From the NCBI GenBank assembly GCA_021734325.1, contig JAIPJF010000005.1, forward strand, positions 97,474 to 161,473: a DNA stretch of 64,000 nt, written 5' to 3'. The stretch is from Fidelibacterota bacterium (GTDB taxonomy: Bacteria; Fidelibacterota; UBA8477; JABMPR01). The notes under the pieces were generated by a model. The model was not told the DNA's origin. It was given only the letters and a program-made list of their open reading frames with translations, and did no database searches. Shown one piece after another: positions 45,898 to 55,591 of the stretch. The stretch's first letter is position 1; the number at the start of each line of letters is the position of its first letter. A program made the translations under genes and the position numbers.

Positions 45898-48201
45898 ATG
45901 TTATCTCAATTAAAAAATAATGGTGACAACACCTCAAAATACAGGTTCTGGCTTCGAATTAGTCAGGTTACGCTTATTGCGATGTTGCTCGTTGTTGCAG
46001 CACTCTTTTTTCCAAAAGGGAAGATGTTCCAATTTGATTATAATGTAGATCAGATCACCACTGAAACCATCATAGCACCGTTTGATTTTGATATTTTAAA
46101 AACAGAGGAAGCTCTGGAACAGGATCGTATTGCTCGGGAGAAAGCCGTATTACCAGTATTTATTTGGGAGAATACAAGTCGAGATCTGGTAAATACCAGG
46201 CTCGATGAAATAAGATCACAACTGTCGTTCTGGTACCAGGCCGAGAAAGACCTGGCAGCAAATCGGGTTTACTGGCAGAGCATTTCCGATACACTTGTTT
46301 CGGATTCAATCGCATACCAGCTTCAAGAAGATTCCCTCACAGTTCATAATATCAGACTGGATCTTCAGGAGAGAGGTTTACACAATCTTGGTACCCCTCG
46401 CTGGACCTATTTTCTTGAGAAGGGACCATCAACTCGACGGCTTATCAATACGGTAAAACAAGCCTTACTCCCGCAGTATATGTTGGGAATTATTGGGGAG
46501 CTCCCCCCAGGGTTTCAATCAGATCAGATCACCATGATCATGAGGGGGAAAGAATCGACACGCAAGCCGACAGATTTTAGGAATTTGAATGAAGCCTGGG
46601 AGAGCGTCCAGAAAGTATTGGTATCCAATTACATACATGATGATCCCCGTTTGGTGCAATTGGCTGAAGACATTGCATCGGCTGTCATTGTTCCCAATAT
46701 TAACTATTCTGCCGAACTCACGGAAAATAGACTGGCAGAAGCACGCAACCTTGTCCCTATCAGTATTGGAAAAGTATTTAGAAACGAACGCATTGTAGAT
46801 GCTAATACACGCGTTACTCCTCAGATAAAACAAAAGTTAAAATCGCTGGAGAAGGAATACATTCGCAAAGGTTACGGACAGTCAGCGGCCAACAGACTGA
46901 TGACCTTTATGGGCAAAATATTTCTCTCAGCATTTCTGCTCTTTTTCTTTTTTGCCTATTTGCAGACCTACCGTAGTCAAATATATAATGACATTAAACT
47001 CATGGCATTGGTGAGTCTCATCTTCGTGATGCATCTTGGCCTGGCTCATTTTATTGTGTATGAATTGGGGTGGTCAGAGTTCTTTGTTCCCATGAGCATC
47101 GCTGCAATGATATTCACTGTAGTTTTCGATGGACGTATTGCATTCATCATTATGGTTACCCTGACCCTGCTGACAGGAATCATTCTAAGCAACAATATCC
47201 CCTTTATAGTTGCTAATCTGTTTGTTTCCTCATTGGCCATTTATTCTGTACGCAGACTCAGATCGCGTTCACAGATTCTTCTGAGTATTTTGGCGGTAAG
47301 CTTTGGCTATGTCTCAGTGATCGCAGTCTTTGAAATGATCAAATTCAGTAGCTGGGATTCTGTTATGGAACACATGCTGTTTGGTGCAGCAAACGGTTTT
47401 CTATCACCCCTGCTTGCATATGGTTTTCTAATGCTCATCGAAAGACTGTTTAAAATCACAACGAACCTCACCTTACTGGAATTGCTGGATTTTAACAATA
47501 AAGCGCTCAGTAATCTTGCGATGAAAGCTCCAGGAACATTTAAACATAGCATTGATGTGGGTAATCTGTCGCGAGCAGCAGCAGAAGCTGTGGGAGCGAA
47601 CTCACTGCTGGCGAGGGTCGGTGCTTATTATCACGATATTGGTAAAGCTGAAAAACCAGAATATTTTATTGAAAATCAACTCAGAGGAACCAATAAACAC
47701 GAGAAACTCTCTCCCCGCCTTAGCGCAACAGTCATTGTTGCCCATGTTAAAGATGGGCTCAAACTGGCCAATGAATATAAACTGCCCGCCATTGTTGCCG
47801 ATTTCATCCCCATGCATCATGGAAGAACAAGGGTTGAATATTTTTACCAGCAAGCCCTGGAGCGAGCAAAGGAGGAAGGTACAGAGATTAACGAGGCTGA
47901 TTTCAGATATCCCGGACCACGACCGAACACGAAAGAGACGGGGATACTAATGATAGCTGAAGCGCTTGAAGCCGCTTCTCGATCTGTAAAAAGTCCAACT
48001 CCTCAGCGCATCGAAACGCTTATGGATTCGATTATTGAGAGTAGAATTAAAAGTGGCGAGTTGATTAATTGTCCTCTCACTTTTAAGGATCTTGAAACCA
48101 TAAAAAGTGCCATGATGCCAGTCATATTGGGCAGTCTGCATGAACGTGTTGAATATCCCGGGCAGCGTGAAAAATTGCATATTCAGGATAATGAAGACTA
48201 G
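45898..48201 (+). CDS. 7TM-7TMR HD-domain phosphohydrolase (PgpH-like)
   Basis: A 767-residue membrane protein: one N-terminal span, a large extracytoplasmic 7TMR-HD sensor domain (about 50-310), seven membrane spans and a C-terminal HD domain with HSIDVGNLSRAAAEA and YYHDIGKAEKPEYF. Homologues such as Listeria PgpH hydrolyse cyclic di-AMP. ybeY follows, as in many bacteria, though the usual phoH is absent. The start lies 7 bp after the previous stop. Confidence 0.92.
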   Translation: MLSQLKNNGDNTSKYRFWLRISQVTLIAMLLVVAALFFPKGKMFQFDYNVDQITTETIIAPFDFDILKTEEALEQDRIAREKAVLPVFIWENTSRDLVNTRLDEIRSQLSFWYQAEKDLAANRVYWQSISDTLVSDSIAYQLQEDSLTVHNIRLDLQERGLHNLGTPRWTYFLEKGPSTRRLINTVKQALLPQYMLGIIGELPPGFQSDQITMIMRGKESTRKPTDFRNLNEAWESVQKVLVSNYIHDDPRLVQLAEDIASAVIVPNINYSAELTENRLAEARNLVPISIGKVFRNERIVDANTRVTPQIKQKLKSLEKEYIRKGYGQSAANRLMTFMGKIFLSAFLLFFFFAYLQTYRSQIYNDIKLMALVSLIFVMHLGLAHFIVYELGWSEFFVPMSIAAMIFTVVFDGRIAFIIMVTLTLLTGIILSNNIPFIVANLFVSSLAIYSVRRLRSRSQILLSILAVSFGYVSVIAVFEMIKFSSWDSVMEHMLFGAANGFLSPLLAYGFLMLIERLFKITTNLTLLELLDFNNKALSNLAMKAPGTFKHSIDVGNLSRAAAEAVGANSLLARVGAYYHDIGKAEKPEYFIENQLRGTNKHEKLSPRLSATVIVAHVKDGLKLANEYKLPAIVADFIPMHHGRTRVEYFYQQALERAKEEGTEINEADFRYPGPRPNTKETGILMIAEALEAASRSVKSPTPQRIETLMDSIIESRIKSGELINCPLTFKDLETIKSAMMPVILGSLHERVEYPGQREKLHIQDNED

Positions 48202-48239
48202 AAAAACGATCACGTATTCAGGCAAGACTGAAGAAATTA

Positions 48240-48662
48240 ATGCAAATAGAAGTTTTTAATCCTGATCCTCTAGTAGATGTCAGCTTAATTAATTCAAGTA
48301 TTGAGCTGGTGTTTGCAGGTGAGAAGCATGAGCTGTCATTTGTTAATGTTATCTTTATGGGTCATGAAGAACTTCGCAAGTTGAAGCAGGAGTATTTCAA
48401 GCTGGACGTTTATACTGATGTCATTGCTTTTAATCTCAATGAACCGGGTAGGGCAATTGAAGGTGAAATATATTTATCTATGGATCAGATAAAATTAAAT
48501 GCAACTCAATATAAAACGGACCTTCATGCGGAGCTTTATCGTGTGTTAATTCACGGCTGTTTGCACTTGTGTGGACATGAAGATGATACAGACGCTTCAA
48601 AGCAGAAAATGACGAAACTGGAGGACCATTATTTGTCCATGCTAGATCTTTCCGGGATATAA
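48240..48662 (+). CDS. ybeY: Endoribonuclease YbeY
   Basis: A 140-residue zinc RNase for rRNA maturation and ribosome quality control. The signature HGCLHLCGHEDD gives H-x3-H-x5-H. TDVIAFNL is the family's mid-protein motif. The pgpH-ybeY-corC order is a common conserved block. The stop is directly followed by the start of the next gene. Confidence 0.95.
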   Translation: MQIEVFNPDPLVDVSLINSSIELVFAGEKHELSFVNVIFMGHEELRKLKQEYFKLDVYTDVIAFNLNEPGRAIEGEIYLSMDQIKLNATQYKTDLHAELYRVLIHGCLHLCGHEDDTDASKQKMTKLEDHYLSMLDLSGI

Positions 48663-49961
48663 ATGGAATTGTCCGATATTTTGGAATCTCCCCTAATATG
48701 GGAGAGTATATTATTTCTGCTGCTATTGGCTACTTCAGCATTTTTTTCAGGATCTGAGACTGCCTTATTCAATTTAAAACGGCAGGATATCGAAAAATTA
48801 AAAAATGATCTGGCACCTTCATCCAGGCTTATTGTTCGGCTGTTGGCAACGCCCAAGCGGCTGCTGATAACAATTTTATCAGGAAATACAATTGTCAATG
48901 TCGCCCTGGCCTCAATGGCTGCTGTGATCACTGCAGGTATTGCGCAACGTAACGGATACAATCAGCTCGCAGCCCTGGCAGTTGAGACAGTTATACTCAC
49001 CATCATTCTGGTGATTCTGGGCGAAATAACACCAAAAGTTTTAGCCATGCGTCATTCACTTGGGTTTGCCTCAAGGATTGCAGGCAGCCTGACTTTTATC
49101 TTCAAACTATTCTCACCCATTGCCCAGATTGTTTATAATCTGGTTGAGAAAATGGTCGCTTTGATTGGCATCCATCCGGAAGAGAATTTTACTTCGGACG
49201 AAGAAATAAAGGAATTGGTTGAATTGGGCCAGGACCAGGGTGTGATCGGGGAAGAAGAAAAAGAGATGATACATTCTGTAATTGAATTTGGTGATACAAT
49301 GGCCAAAGAGATCATGATACCTCGCCCCGATGTCGTTATGTTCCATACCGAGATGACCAGCGATGAAGTGCTAAAAATAATTCGTCAATCAGGTTATTCA
49401 AAATACCCACTGTACCGGGATCAGATCGATTCGATAAAGGGGTATATCTTTATCAAAGATATCCTGCCTTATCTTCATAGTAGCTCGAAAAGAATCAATC
49501 TGGAACGATTGGCTCGCCGGGCGATGTTCGTTCCCGAACATCAACATGTGGATACTCTTTTAAGGGAGATGCAGCATCAAAAACAAAAACTTGCGATTGT
49601 AGTCGATGAATATGGCGGGTTTTCTGGCATGGTAGCAGTTGAGGATATCATTGAGGAAGTTTTAGGCGATTTGAAAGATGAACTTGACGATTCCAATACT
49701 GAAACGGAAATTAATAAAATTGGTAAAAACACATATCTCATTGCTGCAACAACCCATCTAGATGATGTAGCTGAGGAAATTGGTGTCGTCTTTCCTGAAG
49801 AACGTGATTATGATTCTATCGGTGGTTTTATTTATTTCAATTTGGGAAATATACCTGAACAGGGCGAAATGGTTCATCATGCAGGATTTGTGTTTGAAGT
49901 TGTCTCTGTAGAAAAAAATCGAATTGAAAAAGTTAAAATTACGAAAGACATTCCACGATAG
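48663..49961 (+). CDS. CNNM/CorC-HlyC family transporter with CBS domains
   Basis: A 432-residue protein with an N-terminal DUF21 membrane domain (about 1-190; FFSGSETALFNLKR), two CBS domains (about 215-330; MIPRPDVVMF and VVDEYGGFSGMVAVEDIIEE) and a C-terminal CorC_HlyC domain (RDYDSIGGFI). The family acts in Mg2+/Co2+ efflux or tolerance. It touches ybeY upstream and mazG downstream with no spacer. Confidence 0.92.
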   Translation: MELSDILESPLIWESILFLLLLATSAFFSGSETALFNLKRQDIEKLKNDLAPSSRLIVRLLATPKRLLITILSGNTIVNVALASMAAVITAGIAQRNGYNQLAALAVETVILTIILVILGEITPKVLAMRHSLGFASRIAGSLTFIFKLFSPIAQIVYNLVEKMVALIGIHPEENFTSDEEIKELVELGQDQGVIGEEEKEMIHSVIEFGDTMAKEIMIPRPDVVMFHTEMTSDEVLKIIRQSGYSKYPLYRDQIDSIKGYIFIKDILPYLHSSSKRINLERLARRAMFVPEHQHVDTLLREMQHQKQKLAIVVDEYGGFSGMVAVEDIIEEVLGDLKDELDDSNTETEINKIGKNTYLIAATTHLDDVAEEIGVVFPEERDYDSIGGFIYFNLGNIPEQGEMVHHAGFVFEVVSVEKNRIEKVKITKDIPR

Positions 49962-50768
49962 ATGACAAAATCAACAGAGACGACCGCTGAACAAGAAATT
50001 AAGAACCTCCAGAAAATTGTTGCTCAACTGAGGTCTCCTCAAGGCTGCCCCTGGGACAAAGCTCAAACACCGGAAAGCATGATTCCCTACCTGCTTGAAG
50101 AAGCCTATGAAGTTGTTGAAAGCATTGAGACAGGTACAGCAGTGGAACTGAAAACTGAGTTAGGCGACTTGCTTCTGAATATTGCGCTTCAAGCTCAAAT
50201 GGCCGAAGAAAAGCATAGTTTTAATCTTAGAGATGTGATCAGAACCATTAATGAAAAATTGATCAGACGACATCCCCATGTATTTGGTCCTGATATAAGC
50301 AAAACTCAACGCAAGAAAGATGCACACGAGAACTGGGAAAAATCCAAACAGACTGAAGGTCGCGAGAGTTGGATAGATGGAGTTCCCAAAAACCTGCCAG
50401 GTCTTATTAGAGCACAACGAATTCAGGAAAAAGCATCCCGCGTTGGTTTCGACTGGAATGATGTTTCACCAGCAATAGATAAATTCCATGAAGAGATCAA
50501 TGAACTTTCAGAAATGCACGCGGTTGGGGACGAAAGACGTATACGTGAAGAATTTGGTGATGTTCTGTTCAGTTTGGTGAACGTCGCACGATTGATGGGA
50601 ATCGATAGCGAAACAGCGATGCGGATCGCCGTTGACAAGTTTGATGCGAGGTTCAGAGCTCTGGAAGCCGTCTTTAAGGAAGAAAACAGAGATATTGAGG
50701 CAGCCAGTCTGGAAGAAATGGATGAAGTATGGGACCGGGTAAAGCATAAAGTCCAATTTCGAACCTGA
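49962..50768 (+). CDS. mazG: Nucleoside triphosphate pyrophosphohydrolase MazG
   Basis: A 268-residue protein with two MazG domains. Metal-binding EExxE motifs are LLEEAYEVVE and, in the second half, EEFGDVLFSLVN; the opening GCPWDKAQTPESM is typical. It removes abnormal or excess nucleoside triphosphates. It is the last gene of the pgpH-ybeY-corC-mazG block. Confidence 0.95.
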   Translation: MTKSTETTAEQEIKNLQKIVAQLRSPQGCPWDKAQTPESMIPYLLEEAYEVVESIETGTAVELKTELGDLLLNIALQAQMAEEKHSFNLRDVIRTINEKLIRRHPHVFGPDISKTQRKKDAHENWEKSKQTEGRESWIDGVPKNLPGLIRAQRIQEKASRVGFDWNDVSPAIDKFHEEINELSEMHAVGDERRIREEFGDVLFSLVNVARLMGIDSETAMRIAVDKFDARFRALEAVFKEENRDIEAASLEEMDEVWDRVKHKVQFRT

Positions 50769-50914
50769 CGAGTTCAATAAAAAAGGCGGTATTTATTTTG
50801 ATAAAAACGGGTGCTAAATCTTGGGATGCAAAAGGGCATAAAATGCTTGGCATCACAACCATAAAACTATATTTTAATTGAGTTTTAATAAATTAGAAAT
50901 TCAGGAGGTGCCAC

Positions 50915-51274
50915 TTGGCCGGAAAAGAGATTAAAGGGAATCAGGGAATTAGGTATTCAGATGAGCAAAAAGCTGAGATGGCTCAGTTTATTGCAGATTT
51001 CAATGAAAAGAATAAACGCGGTGGCATGAAGGCAGCCAGTGACAAGTACGGTGTGTCAGTTGTGACCCTGAGTAATTGGGGTAAGACGCTTAAAGGTCCC
51101 AAAAAAGGTAAATCCAAAGCAAAGGCAAAGGCTCCAAAGGCTGTTAAAACTGCTGTTGTTAAAAGTCCTGTTGTAACAGATGACGCAGATGTAATATTAA
51201 GGAGACTGCAGGCTATACGCTCTGAGATCAGCGCACTGGAAAAAGAGTATAATACCCTAAAGAAAAAACTCTAA
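50915..51274 (+). CDS. Small HTH protein with histone-like basic tail
   Basis: A 119-residue protein starting at TTG with GGAGG at ideal spacing. Residues about 10-55 are helical and resemble a transposase-type HTH (AASDKYGVSVVTLSNWGK). Then comes a 30-residue Lys/Ala-rich tail (KGKSKAKAKAPKAVKTA) like histone H1, and a final coiled coil (ILRRLQAIRSEISALEKEY). I recognise no named family; a nucleoid-associated or DNA-binding role is an inference from composition. It is monocistronic with a very strong terminator. Confidence 0.75.
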   Translation: MAGKEIKGNQGIRYSDEQKAEMAQFIADFNEKNKRGGMKAASDKYGVSVVTLSNWGKTLKGPKKGKSKAKAKAPKAVKTAVVKSPVVTDDADVILRRLQAIRSEISALEKEYNTLKKKL

Positions 51275-51306
51275 TTCAATCATTTAACGGCAGAGGTATT
51301 CTGTCG

Positions 51307-51347
51307 GAGAATTAAAAGGGTGAGATATTCTCACCCTTTTAATTCTC
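51307..51347. terminator. Perfect 19-bp hairpin, bidirectional terminator
   Basis: GAGAATTAAAAGGGTGAGA and its exact reverse complement are separated by TAT. Internal A- and T-runs suit termination of both converging genes. Confidence 0.85.
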
Positions 51348-51369
51348 AATTTCATGGACCTGGAGATTA

Positions 51370-51909
51370 CTAAAATAGAATGCGACTTAGTTCAAAGATG
51401 ATGCTTACCCAGAACATACCATGCACCCATCCGAACAATACATCCAGAGGGTAGTGCGCACCGCAATAGATTCTTGAATATCCAACCAGTATTGATAGTG
51501 GAACCAGAATATAAAAACTCCAGGGGAATATCAGGCCAATACCCAGCGTAAATGACATCGTGTTGGAGGCGTGATTTGACGGGAAAGATTTTCTTCCCTG
51601 GTTCATTGAGCCAAGCGATCTGATCTCAGCATATTGCTTCCCCGGTCGGATTCTATCTGTATTTGGTTTGATGAATCGTGCATTTATTCCATCGGCGATG
51701 GAGGCACCCATGCCACCGATCAGGATCGCCCGTATCCCTGACGCCCAATCAATATAAATGAGAAGCATGGCCAGACCCAAGACCGGGAAAAGCCATTTGT
51801 AGGGGTTAGAGATGTGAATCATGAATTGATCCAGCTTTGGATGAGACCAATTATTTACGATCCTGAAAGTTAACTTTATCTCTTGCTCCTGAACGGGTAT
51901 GTGCAGCAT
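51370..51909 (-). CDS. PAP2 family membrane phosphatase
   Basis: A 179-residue protein with about five spans and the PAP2 signature: RIRPGKQYAEI (motif 1-like), FPSNHASNT (motif 2) and SRIYCGAHYPLDVLFG (motif 3, catalytic His and Asp). It dephosphorylates lipid phosphates such as phosphatidate or undecaprenyl pyrophosphate. It is divergent from the class B phosphatase gene. Confidence 0.9.
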   Translation of the reverse strand: MLHIPVQEQEIKLTFRIVNNWSHPKLDQFMIHISNPYKWLFPVLGLAMLLIYIDWASGIRAILIGGMGASIADGINARFIKPNTDRIRPGKQYAEIRSLGSMNQGRKSFPSNHASNTMSFTLGIGLIFPWSFYILVPLSILVGYSRIYCGAHYPLDVLFGWVHGMFWVSIIFELSRILF

Positions 51910-51986
51910 ACATTTAAAATGGGTGCACTGAGATATATTTGCTACTATTTTATGAAAGCTGGATAATAAAAAGGAATCGTAGCGTC

Positions 51987-52718
51987 ATGAAATATCTCCA
52001 ATTCACTGCTCTTAGTTTCATACTCGTACTTTCTGCTTGCCAGAGTACAGCCCCTGATCCCCTTCCGAAAAAAATTGTTGGTCAGCTCAAAGTCGGATTC
52101 GATGTGGATGATACCATTCTTTTCTCAAGAGAGAATTTCATTCTTGCTCCACACTTGAGTGATGATCCAGATCATGTGGATTATGGCTGGATAAATACAC
52201 ATGATAGTTTGTATTCCGTCACCATACAACCGATCGCAGAATTGATCGGTTTTTTAAGATCACAAGGCCATGAAGTGTATTTCATTACTGCGCGGCCGGG
52301 CGTCAATGGCGATGCAGTCGCAAGACATCTTAGTCATGAGTTAGGTTTTCCAGTTACAGTGGGGGATAATCTCTTCTTCTCAACAAAGGAAAAAGATCCA
52401 CTAACGGGGAACAAATATACCACCAAACACAGGACCATATCACAATTGGGATTGCATATCTTTTTTGGAGATGCCGACAACGATATGGTCGCTGCAGCTG
52501 TTGCAGGTGTTCGGGGTGTAAGGGTAGTCCGAGATCCGCGTTCCATTGAAGCCTATAGCAAGAATTATTTCGGCGACCTTTTATCAGAACACACAGACAG
52601 CTCACCGTATTCAATGGAGACCTACCAGAAATTTCTTTCTATGGGTGTAGGTCCTTATGGCGAAACAATCTACCCAATTTATCTGAATCCTGATTCGACT
52701 AGGGCATTATCGGAATAA
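51987..52718 (+). CDS. Class B acid phosphatase lipoprotein (AphA-like)
   Basis: From ATG 51987 the protein is 243 residues with lipobox LSAC, so it is a periplasmic lipoprotein, whereas enteric AphA is soluble. The HAD motifs are VGFDVDDTILFS (nucleophile and acid Asp), VYFITARPG and FGDADNDMVAA. It probably removes phosphate from organic phosphomonoesters. The longer ORF from 51939 lacks a signal at its start. Its end overlaps the next minus-strand gene by 20 bp. Confidence 0.87.
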   Translation: MKYLQFTALSFILVLSACQSTAPDPLPKKIVGQLKVGFDVDDTILFSRENFILAPHLSDDPDHVDYGWINTHDSLYSVTIQPIAELIGFLRSQGHEVYFITARPGVNGDAVARHLSHELGFPVTVGDNLFFSTKEKDPLTGNKYTTKHRTISQLGLHIFFGDADNDMVAAAVAGVRGVRVVRDPRSIEAYSKNYFGDLLSEHTDSSPYSMETYQKFLSMGVGPYGETIYPIYLNPDSTRALSE

Positions 52719-55320
52719 TCTCTACAGCCTGAATTCGAAAAAGATTCTGATTTCCATCCATATTGGAAACGGGTAGGGATTCCTGGTCCAAAGTCACGTG
52801 ATTGGTCCCTGCCTGAAAAAATGCGGTCTGCCATGAACTTGTACGCCATTGATCCCACGAGGCAGTATGGGGAAAACTCACCATTTTCTCCAACCACCAA
52901 TTATTTATTTTAAGTTTTGCCAGCCCGCAGGTGCTGCCAGTATTGATTGGACCGCTCCCATTACTATAGATGAAACGTAAGAGGTAATTACCAGCATTTG
53001 GTAAAGAAAAACTCAAACTGATGTATGCCGTTTCCTTGCCGAGCTCAATGTAATAAGGAGCCTCAGTATTGAGTACCAGGCTTGCTGAGGGACCTTGATA
53101 ATGTGGATAGCTGGGAAGGCTCAGCGCACCAGTGGAATCCACTGCTACAAGGCAGAAAAATCCATCCAGACTATCCGGAATGATGACTGGCGATTGCTCA
53201 AGCGTGTCCACTGTGAAACCGTTTACTTCGAGAAGCACCTGGGAGCTATGGCTGATCCAGCTTAAGGTGTCACTTGCCCATGTGGTATTTGGGATATTCG
53301 GGAGGATATGTTCTGCAAAGGTGATGTTGTTCTCCCGAGACGCCTCATCCTGTCCCAGCTCAATGCGGATTTCCAGTGCATCTCCACGCAGCGGCAGTGG
53401 ATCTCCAGGTGTGTGAACTGTACCATTCACTGCCATGGACTCAATAATTGAGCCATTCCCCCGGAGTTGAATATGGATCGGTGTCTTATGGAGTGTGAGA
53501 TGGTTGAGCGAAAATTCATGCCATTTAAATGGATTATTGGGCTCAAGATTTAACTCAAATTCATCGCGATCAAAATCATAGCCGATACTGATGCCAAATA
53601 GCCCCTTGTAAATGGCTCCCAACCACCCGGCTACACTCCAAAGCTGTCGATTGGAGTTGATCTCGGTTTGATCAGGTCGACCTGAGGTATAGTGAAAATT
53701 TTCTCGATGTGTCTGAAAAAGTGCAGCAGCTCGGATCAGGCTGTTGAATCCGTGCATATAGACCTTCTGATTGCCAACTTTTTTGGCTGCAAGTAGGGAG
53801 TAAGCTTCCAGAAAGGGCCAGATAGCTTTGTTATGATAGGGAGGTGAATGAACAAGTTGGTGGGAGATGACAGGGGAGCCATAGGTAGTTCGTGGGTAAG
53901 ATGAAGCAAGTTTGGAGCCGACTGTTGAAAATGGACGGGAGTAGAGAATACCCAATGATTCAGCCAGAAGATCACGATGAGATGAATGGATCCACACCGG
54001 AGAAGCGATATTATAGCTTGCCGGTGCATCCAGAGATTCATTCCAAAAATGATTCAGCATATTATCGTCCAGACGATTAATCAACTCAGGCCAGGTTGAG
54101 GTTATATTCTTTTGTCCCCGAGCCAGGACCAGGCCGATTTCCAACGCTCGTTTGAAAATGATGTTTGTCGATAGAGCCTGTGATGAATGGATATCTGCTG
54201 GTGTCATCCACGGTGGATAGGTTTGTTCACGCCAATCTTCAAAACTGGTTTCACCAAGTATCATCCCTGAAATTGGATCGCGATTCCACAGGATGTCCTC
54301 CTGGAGAGCACTGATAACGGGCGCTTTAATTTCATCCAGCCAGTCTTTGTCACCCGTAGCGAGAAATACTTCCCATGCCGCCAATGTCCAGACATGACGA
54401 TCACTTGAAATTGGCCATGAACCACCTGTCCCAGTGTCCTGGATAATGCGCCTGTCAGCATTCAGTTTTGCTCTGAGACTGGCTTTCATCTGCTCTGGGA
54501 AAAGGTATGCCAGTGATAGTTGTCCAGCGAATGATATATCCCGAGTCCAGACGCCTGGCCACTCCTTGCCGGCTGAAAAAGTACCATCTTCACGAATATC
54601 CATAAGCGCCTCTTCCAGGGCCAGATTGGTGATCGCCTCCAGGAGGGGAGCATCAGGACTGGAGAAGTGGGGTAAAGCAGATAGATCTTTACTCAGCTCC
54701 CAGTTCCGCTCACCTTGTGCCTCGGCTGTGGGATCGAATCTGATACTGATTTCATAGATTGAGTCCTGGTCTGAATCGTCAAAGCGAAATGCCTCCAAAT
54801 GGCTGGGATCATCCCAAATCCAATTCAAGGGTTGAATGCCACCAGCCAGATAGAGTCCCTGGAATTTATCTGCAAATACGGTATCACCAGTATTGGTAAT
54901 AAAATAGCCCTGAGTTTGGAATTCTTTTAGCACGGAGTGTAGATCTACCCGAAAATGGGCAGTTGAAATTTGTGTAATCTTTGGAGCCACCAGCTCAGGT
55001 TTCGGGGTCTCCTGTCCAAATTGAAGTAATGGTGCATGAAATTCGGTCACCCCCTCCGGGATGCTTAAATAGTGATCGGCGCCATACCCACCCTCGTTGT
55101 CCTTGCCATTCAGACTCAGCTTAAAAATAATTGGCTGGTCAATACCACCCTCAAGAATCATGGGATAGTCAGAATACAATTGAGTTGGACTAAGTGCCCG
55201 GGCAGAAAAATTTCCTTCTCTGACCTCGTCGGAGCCAATCTTAATCACCTTCGAGTTCCTGTCGCAATTCACCAAGAAAAGCATAAAAGTGAGCAAAAGA
55301 ATTGGTTGTATGAATTTCAT
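52699..55320 (-). CDS. Large six-hairpin glycosidase-like lipoprotein
   Basis: An 873-residue protein with lipobox LVNC. The middle (about 220-600) resembles an (alpha/alpha)6 glycosidase: GVWTRDISFAGQLSLAYLFP, TGTGGSWPISSDRHVW and YHNKAIWPFLEAYSLLA have the acidic/aromatic layout of the trehalase/GH15/GH63/GH78 fold. The C-terminal 120 residues look like a beta-sandwich carbohydrate-binding module. The sugar specificity cannot be told. It is monocistronic and may act on the outer membrane surface. Confidence 0.7.
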   Translation of the reverse strand: MKFIQPILLLTFMLFLVNCDRNSKVIKIGSDEVREGNFSARALSPTQLYSDYPMILEGGIDQPIIFKLSLNGKDNEGGYGADHYLSIPEGVTEFHAPLLQFGQETPKPELVAPKITQISTAHFRVDLHSVLKEFQTQGYFITNTGDTVFADKFQGLYLAGGIQPLNWIWDDPSHLEAFRFDDSDQDSIYEISIRFDPTAEAQGERNWELSKDLSALPHFSSPDAPLLEAITNLALEEALMDIREDGTFSAGKEWPGVWTRDISFAGQLSLAYLFPEQMKASLRAKLNADRRIIQDTGTGGSWPISSDRHVWTLAAWEVFLATGDKDWLDEIKAPVISALQEDILWNRDPISGMILGETSFEDWREQTYPPWMTPADIHSSQALSTNIIFKRALEIGLVLARGQKNITSTWPELINRLDDNMLNHFWNESLDAPASYNIASPVWIHSSHRDLLAESLGILYSRPFSTVGSKLASSYPRTTYGSPVISHQLVHSPPYHNKAIWPFLEAYSLLAAKKVGNQKVYMHGFNSLIRAAALFQTHRENFHYTSGRPDQTEINSNRQLWSVAGWLGAIYKGLFGISIGYDFDRDEFELNLEPNNPFKWHEFSLNHLTLHKTPIHIQLRGNGSIIESMAVNGTVHTPGDPLPLRGDALEIRIELGQDEASRENNITFAEHILPNIPNTTWASDTLSWISHSSQVLLEVNGFTVDTLEQSPVIIPDSLDGFFCLVAVDSTGALSLPSYPHYQGPSASLVLNTEAPYYIELGKETAYISLSFSLPNAGNYLLRFIYSNGSGPINTGSTCGLAKLKINNWWLEKMVSFPHTASWDQWRTSSWQTAFFQAGTNHVTLDQESLPVSNMDGNQNLFRIQAVEIIPIMP

Positions 55321-55431
55321 AATAATGATCCCCTAATATGGCTATAAACTAAGAGTGTAATTATCGATGGCCATTTCCATTGTAAGAAATTTGGCAGTTT
55401 TTAAAAATTATGGAGAACTGTAAAGCAGTTA

Positions 55432-55459
55432 TTGAAATTCGATTTACAAACTATATATT
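55432..55459 (+). promoter_or_regulatory. Putative etfBA promoter
   Basis: TTGAAA (-35), 16 bases, TATATT (-10). The operator-like palindrome begins one base after the -10 box. Confidence 0.55.
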
Positions 55460-55481
55460 ACATACCGACCAGTCGGTATGT
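55460..55481. promoter_or_regulatory. TetR-type operator before etfBA
   Basis: ACATACCGAC and GTCGGTATGT are perfect 10-base inverted arms around CA. The ACCGACC-GTCGGT pattern is typical of TetR-family repressors of acyl metabolism or efflux. Its place over the expected transcription start predicts repression. No TetR gene lies in the window. Confidence 0.65.
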
Positions 55482-55591
55482 TGGAATATTTTGCTTATTG
55501 ATGCCTGGTATCTATTTTCCATTTGTGCCTGAAGGTCAATTACCGAAAATGACCAATTTGCTTGTGTCGATTTATTAAGAAGGAGCTAAAA

